Below, piece after piece: positions 1 through 12,875 of a DNA stretch of 64,000 nt. The stretch is from the NCBI RefSeq assembly GCF_002994745.2, contig NC_037091.1, positions 29,022,289-29,086,288 of the forward strand. The letters run 5' to 3'. Within the stretch, counting starts at the first letter, position 1. Each line of letters begins with the position of its first letter. The stretch comes from Rosa chinensis. Taxonomy: Eukaryota; Streptophyta; Magnoliopsida; Rosales; Rosaceae. The notes beneath the pieces are model-generated. The model was not told where the DNA came from. It worked only from the letters and a program-made list of their open reading frames with translations, and searched no databases. The position numbers and the translations under genes were made by a program.

Positions 1-870
1 TCAAAAACTCGGATTTAGGAAGAAATAGGTGTAGATCGGATGAATAGAGGCTAGATTAGGATGAAGATTACCTTGATTTGAGCTTGGAAAGAAGAAATGA
101 CAAAAAGCCCCAATTTGGCTTCAGGATCTAGGGTTTTTGGAGGATTAAATGGCAAAATTTCTTGATTTTGATTGGAGAAATGGAAAGAGGGGATGAAGAG
201 AAGAAAATCTGGAAATTTTGGTGAGGATTGGGATTCCGGCGACGGCGGCGATTTCCGGCGAGAAGGAAGAGAGAGAAGCTCTCGGATAGAGAGAGAGAGA
301 GCTGAAGGGAAATGAGGCTAGGGTTTGGTTTGGGTGTGGTTTAGTTTCTTTATATACTCATGATGAGAAAAGACTAAGTTAACCTTTCTTATGGGCTTTG
401 GGCCTTAATCTGATTTCTCACCACAATCCTAGCCTACTTATAGGCCCAATGCACAAATATCCAATTTAACTTCCAACTCTCCTTTTTAATTTCCCTAAAG
501 CCCACTCCGAAAGTACATCTTCAAACATCCTTATTTCTCCGACAGCCCACTACAGCCATTCAATTGAAGTCCCAGACTTGGGTTCTCCAACAAGACCTCA
601 AGAAATCTTGGAAAAAATTGGACTCGGGTTCTCATTTCACCCACTGTATGCAACAAATCAAAGAGAGAGAATCGGAGACCAAAGAGGCGACGAGAGGAAG
701 GAGATGGGATCTGCGACTCTGCTTTAGTGGAGGAGACAGATAAGAAAATGACCCAAATACCCCTATAAAATTAGCAAGTTAATGCCGTCATGGACAGCAG
801 GTACGTATGTTGGGTCGGACTGGTTATTTGAGGTACTAATGTGATAGTTTCGGAAAGTTAGGTATGAAAA
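1..870. other. Non-coding stretch, no gene recognised
   Basis: No convincing coding frame. A GA-rich run lies near 265-301 beside a GC-rich patch of CCGGCGACGG type. Such patches are common in plant LTRs and 5' leaders, so this may be an LTR edge or a minus-strand leader, but no LTR partner or target duplication was found. Confidence 0.4.
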
Positions 871-1383
871 TTTAGAATGGGCTATAGTTGGAGTATTGTT
901 TCTAAATTTTTCCCAACTTTTAACATTATCTTTACACATCAGAGAGCTTTTTTAAACTTGGAAGATTGCAATGGTCCTACTAAGAGACAAACCAAGCAAT
1001 TGCAAGCTAATTACAACCAAAGTGCCTGCATCATGGGGTCAAAGTGTTTTGCTTTAATTAAGCCACCATTTCATAACAATCCAAAATGCCAAATCCAATT
1101 TATACATCAGAAAAGGCAATCAGTTACAATTGGGTATCTACTAAAAATGAAAACCATACATTAGAGTCCTACTAGCTACATACTAAAAGTACTAGGAAAA
1201 GCTAAAACCCCAAATTTATTCTTCCCCTAGGTTAAACTTGATCATCTTCCTATATCCACATTACTTGATACCATAGCACAAAGCCACAACCCATCGCCAT
1301 ACACTTGATCACTTACACAAGCAGTATAAGCTTCCCTCCATACACTACAATGTCCATTAAGCCCTCATTGCACTCGCAAGACT
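871..1383. other. AT-rich spacer, nothing recognised
   Basis: One 95-codon open frame exists here but has no recognisable motif and biased, unstructured composition. I see nothing else supportable. Confidence 0.4.
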
Positions 1384-2003
1384 TCACATAATATGGCACC
1401 CATTTTTATTTTCATCACTGAAAAAGGTGAAGGTATCAAAATCGGCGGAATAGTAGGGATGTGGTGGATAGTTGGGTTGTGGTGGATAGGATGGCGGTGG
1501 CGGATGGTTTTCAAAGTGATACGATGGCGGCTCAACCTCAGTTCCCCCCAAACCCCAATGTGCATACGTGTGCGTCTGAGAATAAATAGGTTGTGTAGCA
1601 CAGCAAGCCGCATCGTAGCTAATGCAGGGATGCACCTCATTGTAGTTCATCGCATGCACTAGAGCAGAGTACGGCTACAGATGCTACCTTAGGTAAGGGT
1701 GCTCATACCCATGCTGCTGAGGTGGAGGGCCGTCATAGGCTGGAACTTGAATTAGGCTCTAGACATTAGGCGTTCGGCTCTGGACATTAGGCATTTGGCT
1801 CGAGACATTGGGCGGCCCATGAGGCGGAGGCCCGTGCTGAGTTGGTGGCGATCCAGTGCATCGCCAGCCGGTTCACCCTCAGCAGCATTGCCATTGTCCT
1901 TCCCATTTCTCCCCTTGTTCTTTTTCTTTTTACCCCCACCACCACTGCCATTGCCAGCACCACTTCCACTTTTCTCACCTATGTACAGCTTTAATCTCCC
2001 CAC
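1384..2003 (-). pseudogene. HIPP metallochaperone pseudogene, C-terminal part
   Basis: Read on the minus strand this is the tail of a heavy-metal-associated isoprenylated plant protein (HIPP). It runs from a KLYIGEKSG segment through a Gly/Lys-rich linker (GSGGGGKKKKNKG), a segment with YDGPPPQQHGYEHPY, and a Pro/Tyr/His-rich region (PPPPSYPPQPNYPPHPYY), to TFFSDENKNGCHIM followed by a stop. CHIM is a CaaX isoprenylation signal. The pieces lie in different frames with stops between (around 1660-1760), and the N-terminal metal-binding HMA domain is absent upstream. It is therefore a 5'-truncated, frameshifted copy. Family assignment rests on the linker plus the CaaX tail and is fairly safe; the exact subfamily is not. 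Confidence 0.7.
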
Positions 2004-2189
2004 GGCCTGGTTTGGTTCCTAGGAGATTTCAGATTGGTCAGTCTGTTTCTCTTTGCTTTGGGGGTTGCTTTACTTCCTTGATCTAGTCTATTCTTTTTTA
2101 TATTCTATGGTGAGTAAAGCCCAAATTTACCCTTACTATGTGCGCGCAATTACCATCGTGCTTCTTCTCCTAGTGTTGCTGAGAATTTG

Positions 2190-2900
2190 CAACAATCTGT
2201 TTAGAGTAGTGCTAGTATTGGTAAGATTAACATTGTCAGGCCCGTTATTAAACCCGTGCATGAAGAAATGCCAAGAAAAATTTTAAAAGATGTCACTAAT
2301 GGTGTTAGTGTGAAGAAAGGTGTGACTGATGTGGATGTGCCTTGTGAACCTTTAGATGCTGGGAATAGGATTCGCTTTCATCCTGGGATTTCTGCTCTTC
2401 CTCCTAAAGCTCCTGATCCATTAGATCCTGGACCTGAGAGACATCCCATTACAATGGCTATTGCTAGCTTAGTTATTGGTGATTCTGATGTTAGGAATCA
2501 AGCTGGCTCTATGTGTGTGCAAGATATGGTCTCTGAGGAGAATGTGATTGTTCCAGCCAGCTGGGATAAGATAAATGATGTTGCAGCCTCTTCTACTTAA
2601 GAGGCTATGATGGCTGTTTGTTAGGGTTTAGCCCGCCGTTGACGCCTCACTCATTTTAGCTTTTATGATGTCGAAGTTATTAGTGTGAAATGTTAGGGGT
2701 GCCAGAGATCAATCCTTGGTATAATCCATGATTTAAAGAGAATTCATCACTTTGAAGTTTTAGTGGTGTCTGAAGCGCCTGAAGTCCAAATCGGTCAAGC
2801 TTTAGATGTTCTTAAGAAGTTGTGCTTTTCTAGTCATTATGTTGTTGATGTTATTGGCTTTTTTGGTGGTTTGTGCATTCTTTGGAATGAGAATTTGGTT
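2190..2900 (+). pseudogene. LINE retrotransposon fragment (ORF1 end, ORF2 endonuclease start)
   Basis: The open frame 2256-2600 looks like the C-terminal tail of a plant LINE ORF1. About 60 bp later a broken frame reads like the start of a LINE ORF2 endonuclease: HDLKRIHHFEVLVVSEAP, then HYVVDVIGFFGGLCILWN. In plant L1-type elements this stretch is typically 'KDLKR..FDILVVLEP' and 'YVVDADGFSGGLWLLWN'. Frames contain stops and end near 2900, with no reverse transcriptase downstream. It is a dead internal fragment; its borders and target duplications are not visible. Confidence 0.65.
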
Positions 2901-4010
2901 AATAACAATTCCTCTCTTTTTTTAATATAAAAATATAAAATTATAGTAAGTAATCAAGGAATTAACTAAAATGACATTTGACTTATACTCTCTTTGGGTA
3001 AGATTATGCAAATAAAATGAATTAAATTACCTGAGAGAAAATGTTTTTGGGCTAAGATGTCCGGTCACCCAATGTGCGAATATGAATGCTTAGATAATCA
3101 TCTTCGGGAGCTGAAATAATCGAGAAGGGATGCCTATAAGACACATTAATCGTTATAAATTACTACGATAACTAAATAAAAGTCTAAAATGATTGCTTAT
3201 TAAGCCAAAAAAAAAAAACACAAAAAATGTCAAATAAAAAAAAATGATGAACAAAATACCATTGAAATGGGGAAATAGCGGAACAATTTATGTAAATGTT
3301 CTGTCCACTGGTGTATTTTAATCCCTATGGTTTAGACATATGCAGTGCCAATACATTCCCAGGTAAATTGCAACATGTAATTATTGGAATTCCAGAAAAT
3401 ATGTTTGATTATTCAGCTTTTCGAAAAAGCAATAATGCATTAGCTATTGCTGGAAAGAAATTAAACAACTTTCGAAAACAGTAACTATACCTTTAAAATC
3501 TTCACTGTTTCATATCCAGACTTGAAAGCACGAAGTAAACGCTCACATGCATACATTATTACTGGGAAAGCCAGATACATCCATATTTGCAACGACCATT
3601 CATGAAAACAAACATGTTATAAAGTGATGAAGCAGAAAATAACAAAGGGCTTTACCGTTTATAAAATTTGCTTCACTAGACTAGTACAATAATTTGAAGG
3701 AGCACTTACTGTTTTCTTGTCCCAGTCCTTGGAGAGGTAGAGAAAGTATCAATGGATAATAAAAACATCGTACACTATGACAAAGAGGTGGTGGGAGTAC
3801 CAGAAGGCATTGAACCCAGTAAGTTTCTTTAGGGTTTTAGGGGGGTTTCTTAGTCGATTGTGACAGAACCAAGGTTGAGTCAATGTGTATGCCACGAGCC
3901 AGCCGTCGGTGCCCTTCACGAACCACTAGTAGTCGTCGGGCTGAAAAACGGCTTCATCTTGTCGTATTGATCATTGGTCCAATGAAGTAGCTTAGGGAAG
4001 TGGCATGTCA
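2901..4010. other. AT-rich spacer, nothing recognised
   Basis: Poly(A) runs near 3206-3240 and one 62-codon frame (3296-3484) without known motifs. The GC-richer patch at 3880-3960 has no frame I recognise. Confidence 0.4.
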
Positions 4011-4014
4011 GATG

Positions 4015-4960
4015 GTAAAAAATTCTATGAGTAAAATCATAGGTGTTGGTACAGTGCAATTAACGATGTTTGATGGTATTGTGAGAATACTTGAAAATGT
4101 GAGGCATGTTCCAGAATTGAAGAAAAGCTTGATTTAAATTTCGGAGCTTGATTCTCGTGGCTACCAATACATCGGGCAAGGTAGAGTTATTAAAGTCTCC
4201 AAAGGTATTTTGGTTGTCATGAAAGGTATTTGGGTTGGAAACTTGTATAAATTGTTTGGAAGCACGGTTGTTGTTGGTGCACAAATGGTGATAGAACATG
4301 ATGAATGTCCGGTGTGGTTATGGCATAGAAGATTGGGTCACATGAGTGAAAAAAGTATGGGGATCTTGATGAAAAGGGAGCTTAATTATTCCCGTGCTTA
4401 GGTGACAAGGATTTTTGTGAGCATTGCGTATATGGGAAGCATCATAAGCAAACCTTCAAGGCCGGGAGTCACACTACTAAAAGCATACTTGACTACATTC
4501 ACTCGGATTTATGGGGCCCGTCTCTCACTAAATCATGTGGAGGTGCATCATACTTCATATCTTTCATTGATGATTACTCAAGGAAAGTGTGGGTAAAATT
4601 CTTGAAGTCAAAGGATGAAGCTTTCATTGCATTCAAGCATTTCAAGACCGAGGTGGAGAAAGAAAGCGGAAGGTGCATCAAGGTGATTAGAACCGATAAT
4701 GGCTTGGAATTTGTAAACAGAGTCTTTCTCAAATATTCCAAGGATGAAGGATTGTCATGCATAATACCATTGTTTGGAGCCCTCAATAAAATGAGGTGGC
4801 GGAGTGCATGAATAGAACTTTGGTGGAACGTACAAGGTGTATGTTGAGCAATGCGGGTGTTGGTAAAGAGGTTTGGGCTGAAGCCATCAACACAACTTGT
4901 TATCTTGTGAATAGGTCACCTTCGGTGGCATTGGGATAGAAAAGACCTCAAGAGGTTTGG
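4015..4960 (+). pseudogene. Ty1/copia pol fragment (integrase), decayed
   Basis: A broken copia polyprotein. In order I see the protease-integrase linker (VRHVPELKKSLI then a stop), the integrase zinc-binding start (LWHRRLGHMSEKSM), the core beginning around 4490 (HSDLWGP equivalent, then ISFIDDYSRKVW across a frameshift), KVIRTDNGLEF (second catalytic Asp) and the NRTLVERTRCMLSNAG segment near 4810-4860. It ends near VNRSPSVALG followed by a stop. At least three frameshifts or stops are present. No LTRs or reverse transcriptase adjoin it, so it is an old remnant of a TNT1-like copia element. Confidence 0.8.
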
Positions 4961-5039
4961 TACCAGTTCACCGAATGCGCTGTAAAATAAAGGCATTTAA
5001 CCCACTTTAATCACTCCTGAGGTGTAATCATCCACTAGG

Positions 5040-5900
5040 TCCTATTACAATGGTTTTAAAGCATCTCAATGTGTCTTACACAAGAATGTTATGCAAAGTC
5101 CGATAGGGTGCCCAATAGGTTGCCGCGCTTTTATGATAAGGCACTGAAAGAATGGGAAAGACGATCTCACGTGGGCTCAGTGATGCTAGTGGATACTGTC
5201 CATACAGAATCATCTCCTGCGTGAATACCCAAGCAAATAAATCAAACCACAATCAGATGCATCAAACAATGATTCTACTCGTAGTTGAAAGAACAGAAGT
5301 TTTCCTCGTTGTTCAGTTGTTCAAGAATAATGGCGTTGAGTTTCTTGACCTTGGGATTAGTCAGTTCTATTTCTCGATGGGTTATAACTCAGCGGTAGAG
5401 TGTCACCTGGACGTGGCCCGAAAGAAAGACCAAGTCTAAAACCCGAAAGTGTTATTCCACCATAAAGTTGATTTGGATTGAGCGCACGGTCTGAAGTTAG
5501 TGAGAGCACGTAAGTACTACCAGAGGCAGCCTAAGGTAGAAGAGACAAAGTCATCATGAAGCGGTGTTCCTCAAACGGGAGTTGAGAGAACTGCTAAGGT
5601 TGTTGGTCCATTGGCGAGGACAAACCTGTATTCTACGGATCTATTTGCCGAAGCGCTCATCTGGTTAGGCAAAGAGAGTAATTCCAACTATTAGTGGGGG
5701 AAAGAGCCGATAAGGCAATTGTTCCACCTGTCGATGAGTGGTTCGTCAGCAGAAGCATGAGCTGTAGTAACCTTTTGACCAAATCTGAAAGATAAGGCAA
5801 GTGCTGCTTCATCGGCCAAACCAATGGACGAACTGAATCTGTCCAACCTGAACCGTACTAGCTTTAAGGCAGTTTCAATGCCTTAACGATTATCATTTTG
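5040..5900. other. Possible organelle-derived patchwork
   Basis: Composition is more even in GC than the flanks, and there is no nuclear gene motif. A short part (5379-5417) resembles plastid trnV-GAC, and the bases just upstream (5358-5378) resemble the plastid trnV leader. The remainder reads like plant mitochondrial intergenic DNA, but I could not assign it. Mitochondrial genomes often carry plastid tRNA pieces, so a nuclear insertion of mitochondrial DNA would explain both. Confidence 0.35.
5379..5417 (+). pseudogene. Partial trnV-GAC-like tRNA gene (plastid type)
   Basis: The D-arm and anticodon-arm region matches what I recall of plastid trnV-GAC: ATAACTCAGCGGTAGAGTGT, then a CACC-GGACGTGG anticodon arm with GAC in the anticodon position. 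The match stops right after the anticodon arm; there is no T-arm or 3' acceptor strand, so it cannot fold as a full tRNA. It is best read as a truncated nuclear copy of organelle DNA. Confidence 0.55.
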
Positions 5901-6875
5901 GCTGAAAATTTGTAGAGATGATCTATATATTAGTACCTAAAAATTGAACGGTCGAGATGTGGATATGAGACTGAAAAGTGACCCTAAACTATAACCTCGC
6001 ACTTTAATTTCCGAGCGAAGCCTCGCTCGTGATAAAAATATATATATATATATATATATATATTTTTGGTCTGATCAGCATTTGTTAGGAACGTCTTCCA
6101 TGCTCGGAGTTTGGAGTGCTCGGTTTATTTGGGCCCAGCCACGTGAGCAGCACGTGTCAGTTCAGTAAGAGGAAATGTAGGTGGGAAAGGCTTAGCCTGT
6201 TCCCGGTTAAGATTTCGAAAGGAGGGGTAAATGTAATTGCAAAGTTCATTTTCTTCATATCTTCTCTGATTACTGCTATACAAAAATATGAACAGAGCTT
6301 TAAGAATATGTCCAACAATTCAAAAGTGATTTATTCTCATTCAACTTCTTTGTTTGGGTACATACGAAATCAAAACCATTTTAAACCTTGAAACCATGTG
6401 GTCAAAGTAGAGAGCCACTGCCACTTAAACAAGAATAAAAACCACATATAGATCCCAGTGGTTGGTCGCCGATCCTCCTAAATCCCAGCAGCAACTTTCT
6501 AGCAGCAGCAGTATTCCTTGACTATCCCAGCCGCGGTAGTATTGATCAACCTAGCTGAAGCCGCCTAAAACACCAAATTTTTAAATTGGAACCAAAAGAT
6601 GACTTCGATTATACCATCATGTATAGCTTGGGGAGAGGAGGAATTTCCATACCTCACTTGCAGCCAACGGCGCTGGAAAACGCATCAAAACCGTCGATAA
6701 ACCACGAGTTTTCGAGCTCTATTCGTCATCTCTCGTCGTTGATTGACCAAATGAAGGCCATTTTCATCTTCGTGCTGCCAAGCGATTAAGACACCGCCGG
6801 TCCGACATCGAGATACAGTCGAGACTGGTTCCTTCTGGACCCGATGGGACTGGTTCCTTCTGGACCAATCTGAAC

Positions 6876-6915
<40 letters not shown>

Positions 6916-7407
6916 AGAAAAATTCAACGGTTAAGATTGAGCGGTGATGATTTGAATGATCCAGATCTAGCCACCAATTTTATTTTTGTTAAAAATAAAT
7001 TTCAGTAATTCAAAACTTCGTAAATTCCCTTTCAAAAAAAATTCATAAATTCAAAATTGTTGCAGAAATTTACATAAAGAACAAAAAGTAAGAACAAAAC
7101 TAACAACACTAGAGAGATAAGTTGCGGGTTTTTTTTGTAATTTTCTTTTCTCTATTAAAAAAAAAGATTTAAGTTGCTAGACAGATCGAGAGTAAAAATT
7201 TACACAATTATTTTGAAAAGTCACCGCTACTTTTAACCTTTATTTTCATGGCCAGCACGAACATTTCTTTACCTTTATTGGCACTTGACAATTTGACATG
7301 CATATTGCTCACTCACAGCAAATACTATCATTTGTCATATCAAGCAATCACCTTTTATTTTTTTGGTAAATATGAAGTAGTGGAAATTACAACACTTACT
7401 GTGATCA
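5901..7407. other. Spacer with simple repeats
   Basis: No gene recognised. There is a (TA)n tract at about 6038-6062 and an adjoining (TA)n/(TG)n compound microsatellite at about 6877-6914. Small open frames here are unconvincing. Confidence 0.5.
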
Positions 7408-10400
7408 TGAACAGGATGGAGGAAACCGTTGGATTTATCAAAATCAACCATTGGATGTCATCATGACAAAAAGAAATAATTATGGTCAAAATTTCATCTA
7501 TTTGATTGTTTAGATCTTACAACATCCTTATATGCCTACTAATGTGATATAACTTGTTTATTAGTTATATCAAATACCATACCTTCCATGAGGAACAATG
7601 TGGAGGAAATAGACTTTATTAAAATCGACTGTAGGATGTTATCATGATAAGAAGAAATAGTTATGGTCAAAATTTCAGCTATTTTCGTCGTCGTTTGGGT
7701 CTCGATCTAGTACGTCAACCCTAAACCTTAAATACCACATAAAACTAATATGCTCATAACTGCTCACTCGTAACTTTTTTTTTTATCTGTCAGGTCTCAC
7801 CCTCTCGTGGGTAGGAGCTATATATATCAAATAATGTAAAAATTTAGGGAATTGTATCTCATCAAGGGTCGGCTCCCATTAGGGAAGTATAAGCTTTTAA
7901 AGGGTTGACTGGTTTATTTCATGTCGAAATGACGGCGGATCGGGTTAATTTTTTTACATAATAGCTATAAATAGATGGGTAATTTCAAATTTATCGATTT
8001 TTGATTTCAATTGTTTAGATCGCACAAAATCCTTATATGTCTACTAATGTGGTATGACTTGTTTATTAGTTGTATCAAATACTATACCTTCCATGAGGAA
8101 AAATGTTGAGGAAATAGACTTTATCAAAATCAACCATAAGATGTTATAATGATAAGAAGATATATTTATGGTCAAAATTTCAACTATTTTCATCGTCGTT
8201 TGGGTCTCAATTTAGTAGGTCAACCCTAAATCTTAAATATCACATAAAACTAATATGCTCATAACCGCTCACTCGTAACTTATTTTTTCGATCTATCAGC
8301 TCTCACACTTTAATGGGTAGGAGCTATATCAAACAATGTAAAAATTTTGAGAATTTTATCTCCACAATGGTCGGCTCCCCTTAGGGAAGTAGAAGTTTTT
8401 AAAGGGTTGACCGGTTTATTTCATGTCAAAATGACGGCGGATTGAGTTAATTTTTTTTACATAATACCTACTAATATGCTATAAATAGATGGGTAATATC
8501 AAATTTATTGATTTTTAATTTTGATTTTTTTTTTGGATTGCACAAAATTGTTATATGTCCACTAATGTGGTATAACTAGCTTATTAGTTGTAATGAAAAG
8601 AATACCTTCCATGAGCAACAATGTGTCGGAAATAGATGTCGATCACGCCCCAAATTTTGAATAACAAATTCAAATTCGAAACATGAATTTAACAACTTTA
8701 ATCAAATAAACGTTCTGAATTTATTTCTTTTCTCAGAACAATCACACACAAGCCACTAAAATTTCAAATCTCGCAAACCTCGAGTTAAATATTACAACTC
8801 ACTCATACAAAGTAAATTGGTGAAGCTCTAATTGAGCATAACTCACCTCACAATTTACAAAAGCTGTAACACCAAAATAAATACTCTAACCCGCACGATT
8901 TCCGCCCTGATTCTCCTAACCTGCAGGATTTTCCCGCTACACAATTTGAATTGTGTACTGGGATTGCAACAACACCAAACCTGGTAAGCTTTTGACAGCT
9001 CGTGTGAGTAAACAAGAAAGAACTGTTGATTTTATTAAATCACAAATCAATTAACTCAATAAACAACCAACATCACGTCTGCAAGGAGACATCAATCCAC
9101 TCACGAGAAAATCACGAGGAATACATTTTCACAATCCTCAAAATCACAATACACCACTTGGGTCCTACAAACACTTAACCCCACTCTGGTCCATCTTGAC
9201 CACACGTTAGAGCTCTAACTACATCGCTACAGTCACCTTGGCCTAGGTGCAAGTAAACGACATATTCCCAGGTTAACTTAATAACCCTCGAACTTTGGGC
9301 TCTCAGCCCTCAGAACAATATACTTCGGTTAATAATAACCGTCGAACTTCGGACACCCCCGTCCTCAGAACAATATACTCCGGTTAATAATAAACCATCG
9401 AACTTCGGACATCCCCGTCCTCAGAACCCTACATTCTCCACTCTATACATTCTCCAATATAAATCAAGTTCATCACATATAAATATGGAAAAATCACATT
9501 TCAATCCATGTAAATAAATCATCAACATTTCACACTCTTCAATGTCACACCAATTCGTATATAATCATGTAATTATATCTATACGTAATCACCCATTCAA
9601 GAGTGACCACTAATACCAACTATAGTTCACACAAGAAAATTGTGAAATTCATTTTGTATAATTAAATCATTTTACTTACCTATGGACCGTAGTTGATCAA
9701 GTCCATGTGATTTAAAACAAATATGTATTCCATAAATATTTTCACACAATTACTGCAGAAAATAAAGTAATTAAAAGTACTCGGTTCGTAATATGAACCA
9801 CGTGAGGTTTACTCACCTTTAAATTCCCGCTGCATCTTCTTAACAGCTCAAACAACGATTCACCATCGTCCGCCAAATCAATCCATCGATCACCTAATCC
9901 AATATGATCTTAACTTAGCCAACAACTCAAAACATAAATAAATGACGATCCAACGGTCGGATCCTCACAGATCGCCCTTAGGATCATCCTCCTAAATTAT
10001 CAGAAAGATCCAACGGTCAGATCTTCCTGAATCGTCCTTATAAACATCTCCACAAAATTTTATGAAAATCCGAAGGTCAGATTCTCACGAATCACATTCC
10101 GAATCACTGTTTTGCAATTATACGAAGATCCAACGGTCGGATCTTCGCCCATGACCACACAAGGTCACAGGGACAGCCATACGATCAACATATCAAAACT
10201 ACAAGTCCATCGGACAGTCCGATCTTCACAGATCATTAATCGAACAATCGAAATCAATCGAAATCGTAAAATTCATAACTAAATCATACGATATCCAAAA
10301 AATGCGTATAATATATCGAAATGATCGTATTGAAATGTAGAATCTAAAAATGTAAAGAAATCACATTTTTGACCCCCAAGGTGACCGGAAAGGGCCGCCG

Positions 10401-12440
10401 GAGTTAGGGACAGAGCCGCCGCCGACCACCGCCAATGGTGTCGGGGCCAGGCTGCTCCTCTTCATCTCCTCAAGCCCAACCACTTTCCTAACTAGCATGA
10501 AGTTTGAAAACGAAAGGAAGTGGTCGAAAATTTACCTAGAACACTCGGTTTGGCCGGAATTTTTCCAGAAACCGGTGAGTGCTCCGATCCACGTAAAAAC
10601 TTCTACAACTCGCTTCGATCCCTTCATGAAACTTGTTCAGAACTTCAATCTGAGTTCACCAGTCCAAGAATCTTGAAGATTGGTGGTCTAGAACTCGAGA
10701 TATCGGCGTTGACTCAAAATCGGGCTCAAATCGGACCGAGCTTGCCGCCGCCGTGCAAGCCCGCCACAGACAGGTGCGCAAGGACCAGACAAAGCCAATG
10801 GAAGAAGTTTGGTAAGGATTGGTGGCCAGAGGAGGAAGATATGGCCGGTGGAAGTTGAGAGGCGATTTTCGGCCGGTTTGAGAGAGAGAGAACGCAGGTT
10901 TCTGTTTTCGAAAACTGAAAATATTTTTGAAAATTTTCCAAAAATGGAAGCTTTATACCAAATTGGAAACTTTTTCAAAAAATCATAACTAATTCTTACA
11001 AATTCCGATTTTTACGTTCCGCATATGCACGTGATCGTATCGACGAGCTCTACAACTTTCATGAAGGATGTTTTCCCAAATTCAATACATATAAAAAGTC
11101 GATTTCTTGAATCGAATATTTCGAGCTTTTTGTTAAAACAAAATGCTTCGGAACTTCGATAATTCTAAAAATGAATTAATTCGAGCAACATTCGTGCAAA
11201 AGCACTTTATTCACTCCGCACAACTTCACGAGACGAAAAATGAAAATTGTGGTTATTACAATAGATTTTATCAAAATCGACCATAAGATGTTATCATGAT
11301 AGGAAGAAATGGTTATGGTCAAAAATTCAGTTATTTTCGTCGTCGTTTGGGTCTCGATCTAGTAAGTCAACATAAACCTTAAATACCACATAAAATTAAT
11401 ATGTTCATAACCGCTCACTCGTAACTTATTTTTTTGATTTGTCAGCTCTCATGCTCTCGTGGGTAGGAGCTATACCAATTAATGTAAAAATTTTGAGAAT
11501 TTTATTTCATCAAGGGGCTCCCCTTAGGGAAGTAGAGGCTTTTAAAGAGTTAACCAGTTTATTTCATGTCGAAATGACAGCGGATGGGATTAATTTTTTT
11601 AAATAATGCCTATTAATACGCTATAAATAGATGGGTAATTTAAAATTTATCAATTTCCAATTTCGATTTGTGCGACAAATCCTTATATGTCTACTAATGT
11701 GATATAACTCATTAAAAAAAAAACTAGTTGTATCAAATATCAGACCTTCCATGAGGAACAATGTGGAGGAAATAGACTTTATTAAAGTCAACCGTAGGAT
11801 GTTATCATGATAAGAAGATATAGTTATGGTCAAAATTTCAACTATTTTCATCATTGTTTGGGTCTCGATCTAGTAGGTCAACCATAAACCTTAAATACCA
11901 CATAAAACTAATATGCTCATAACCGCTCATTTGTAACTTATTTTTTTGATCTGTCAGCTCTTACGCTCTAATAAGTAGGAGCTATATCAAATAATGTAAA
12001 AATTTTGAGAATTTTATCTCCCCAATGGTTGGCTCCCTTTAGGGAAGTAGAAACTTTTAAAGGGTTGACCGGTTTATTTCATGTCGATATGACGGCAGAT
12101 CGGGTTAATTCTTTTACACAATACCTATTAATACGCTATAAATAGATGGGTAATATCAAATTTATCGATTTCCAATTTTGATTGTTTAGATCGTACAAAA
12201 TCCTTATATGTGTACTAATGTGGTCTTAACATGTTTATTAGTTGTATCAAATACTATACCTTCAATGAGGAACAATGTGAAGGAAATAGAATTTATCAAA
12301 ATCGACCGTTGGATGTTATCATGATAAGAAGATATAATTATGGTCGAAATTTCAGCTATTTTTGTCGTTGTTTGAGTCTCGATCTAGTAGGCGAACCCTA
12401 AACTTTAAATATCACAAAAAACTAATATGCTCATAACCGC
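7408..12440. repeat. Tandem array of ~510 bp units, about five copies
   Basis: The landmark GAGGAACAATGTGGAGGAAA recurs, with variation, near 7591, 8094, 8611, 11753 and 12267. Once the inserted 2.6 kb LTR (8637-11260) and its duplicated target are removed, spacings are about 503, 517, 513 and 514 bp. Each unit also carries a GTTTGGGTCTCGATCTAGTA segment, a TCATGTCGAAATGACGGCGG segment and a TATAAATAGATGGGTAAT segment. The first unit is partial (from ~7408) and the last breaks off at ~12440. No coding frame is conserved between units. Function unknown. Confidence 0.85.
8637..11260. mobile_element. Solo LTR, 2.6 kb, with 5 bp target duplication
   Basis: Starts TGTCGATCACGCCCC and ends GGTTATTACA (TG...CA), flanked on both sides by ATAGA (8632-8636 and 11261-11265). 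The flanks join into one unit of the 510 bp array, so the borders are exact. No gag, pol, primer-binding site or second LTR lies inside, so it is a solo LTR left by LTR-LTR recombination. Internal features are three ~62 bp repeats at 9275-9440 (TTCGGTTAATAATAA motif), a spaced CCAACGGTCGGATC motif at 9950-10220, and a GC-rich patch near 10380-10450. The open frame at 10520-10858 is LTR sequence. A related LTR starts at 62844 in the same orientation. The length suggests Ty3/Gypsy, not proven. Confidence 0.9.
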
Positions 12441-12790
12441 TCCAAAATTGATCTAATTCGGTCAATGTTTCGACCCCAATCCTCTAGATCAATCGAATAA
12501 GAATTTATAGCTATTTATCGACTTTACCCTTCAAAGGGCAAGACCGTCAACGAATACAAGGCTTGGAAAAGCGATAGTTGGATGTGAGAATTACATCATT
12601 TTTTGGTTTCCGGTCCAAAAATTGATCTAATGTGATCTATGTTTTGAACTTTTGATTTTGATCCTCTAGGTCAACCAAATAAGACTTCATAACCCTATTT
12701 TTATCGATTATGCCATTTAAAGAGCAAGACCGTCAATAGATATAAGAGTCTGCACACCGACCGTTGGATGTGAGAATTAAATTATTTTTA
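12441..12790. repeat. Two tandem ~170 bp units
   Basis: The motif AAAATTGATCTAAT begins at about 12444 and 12614. Each unit then carries a CCTCTAG-TCAA-C-AATAAGA block, a GGGCAAGACCGTCAA-like block, and ends with GTTGGATGTGAGAATTA. It follows directly on the 510 bp array and shares the CCGTTGGATG motif with it, so the two repeats may be related. Confidence 0.7.
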
Positions 12791-12875
12791 GGCAACTATG
12801 TACAAAAATTAGGGAGAAGATCATTGCGGATTTGTTGTTTTTAGGGAACTATTAATTTTGCGGAAAAAAAAATTA

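Noticed and set aside
10520..10978. Frames of 71-112 codons on both strands.
   Set aside because: They lie inside the solo LTR, overlap in opposite strands and match no family.
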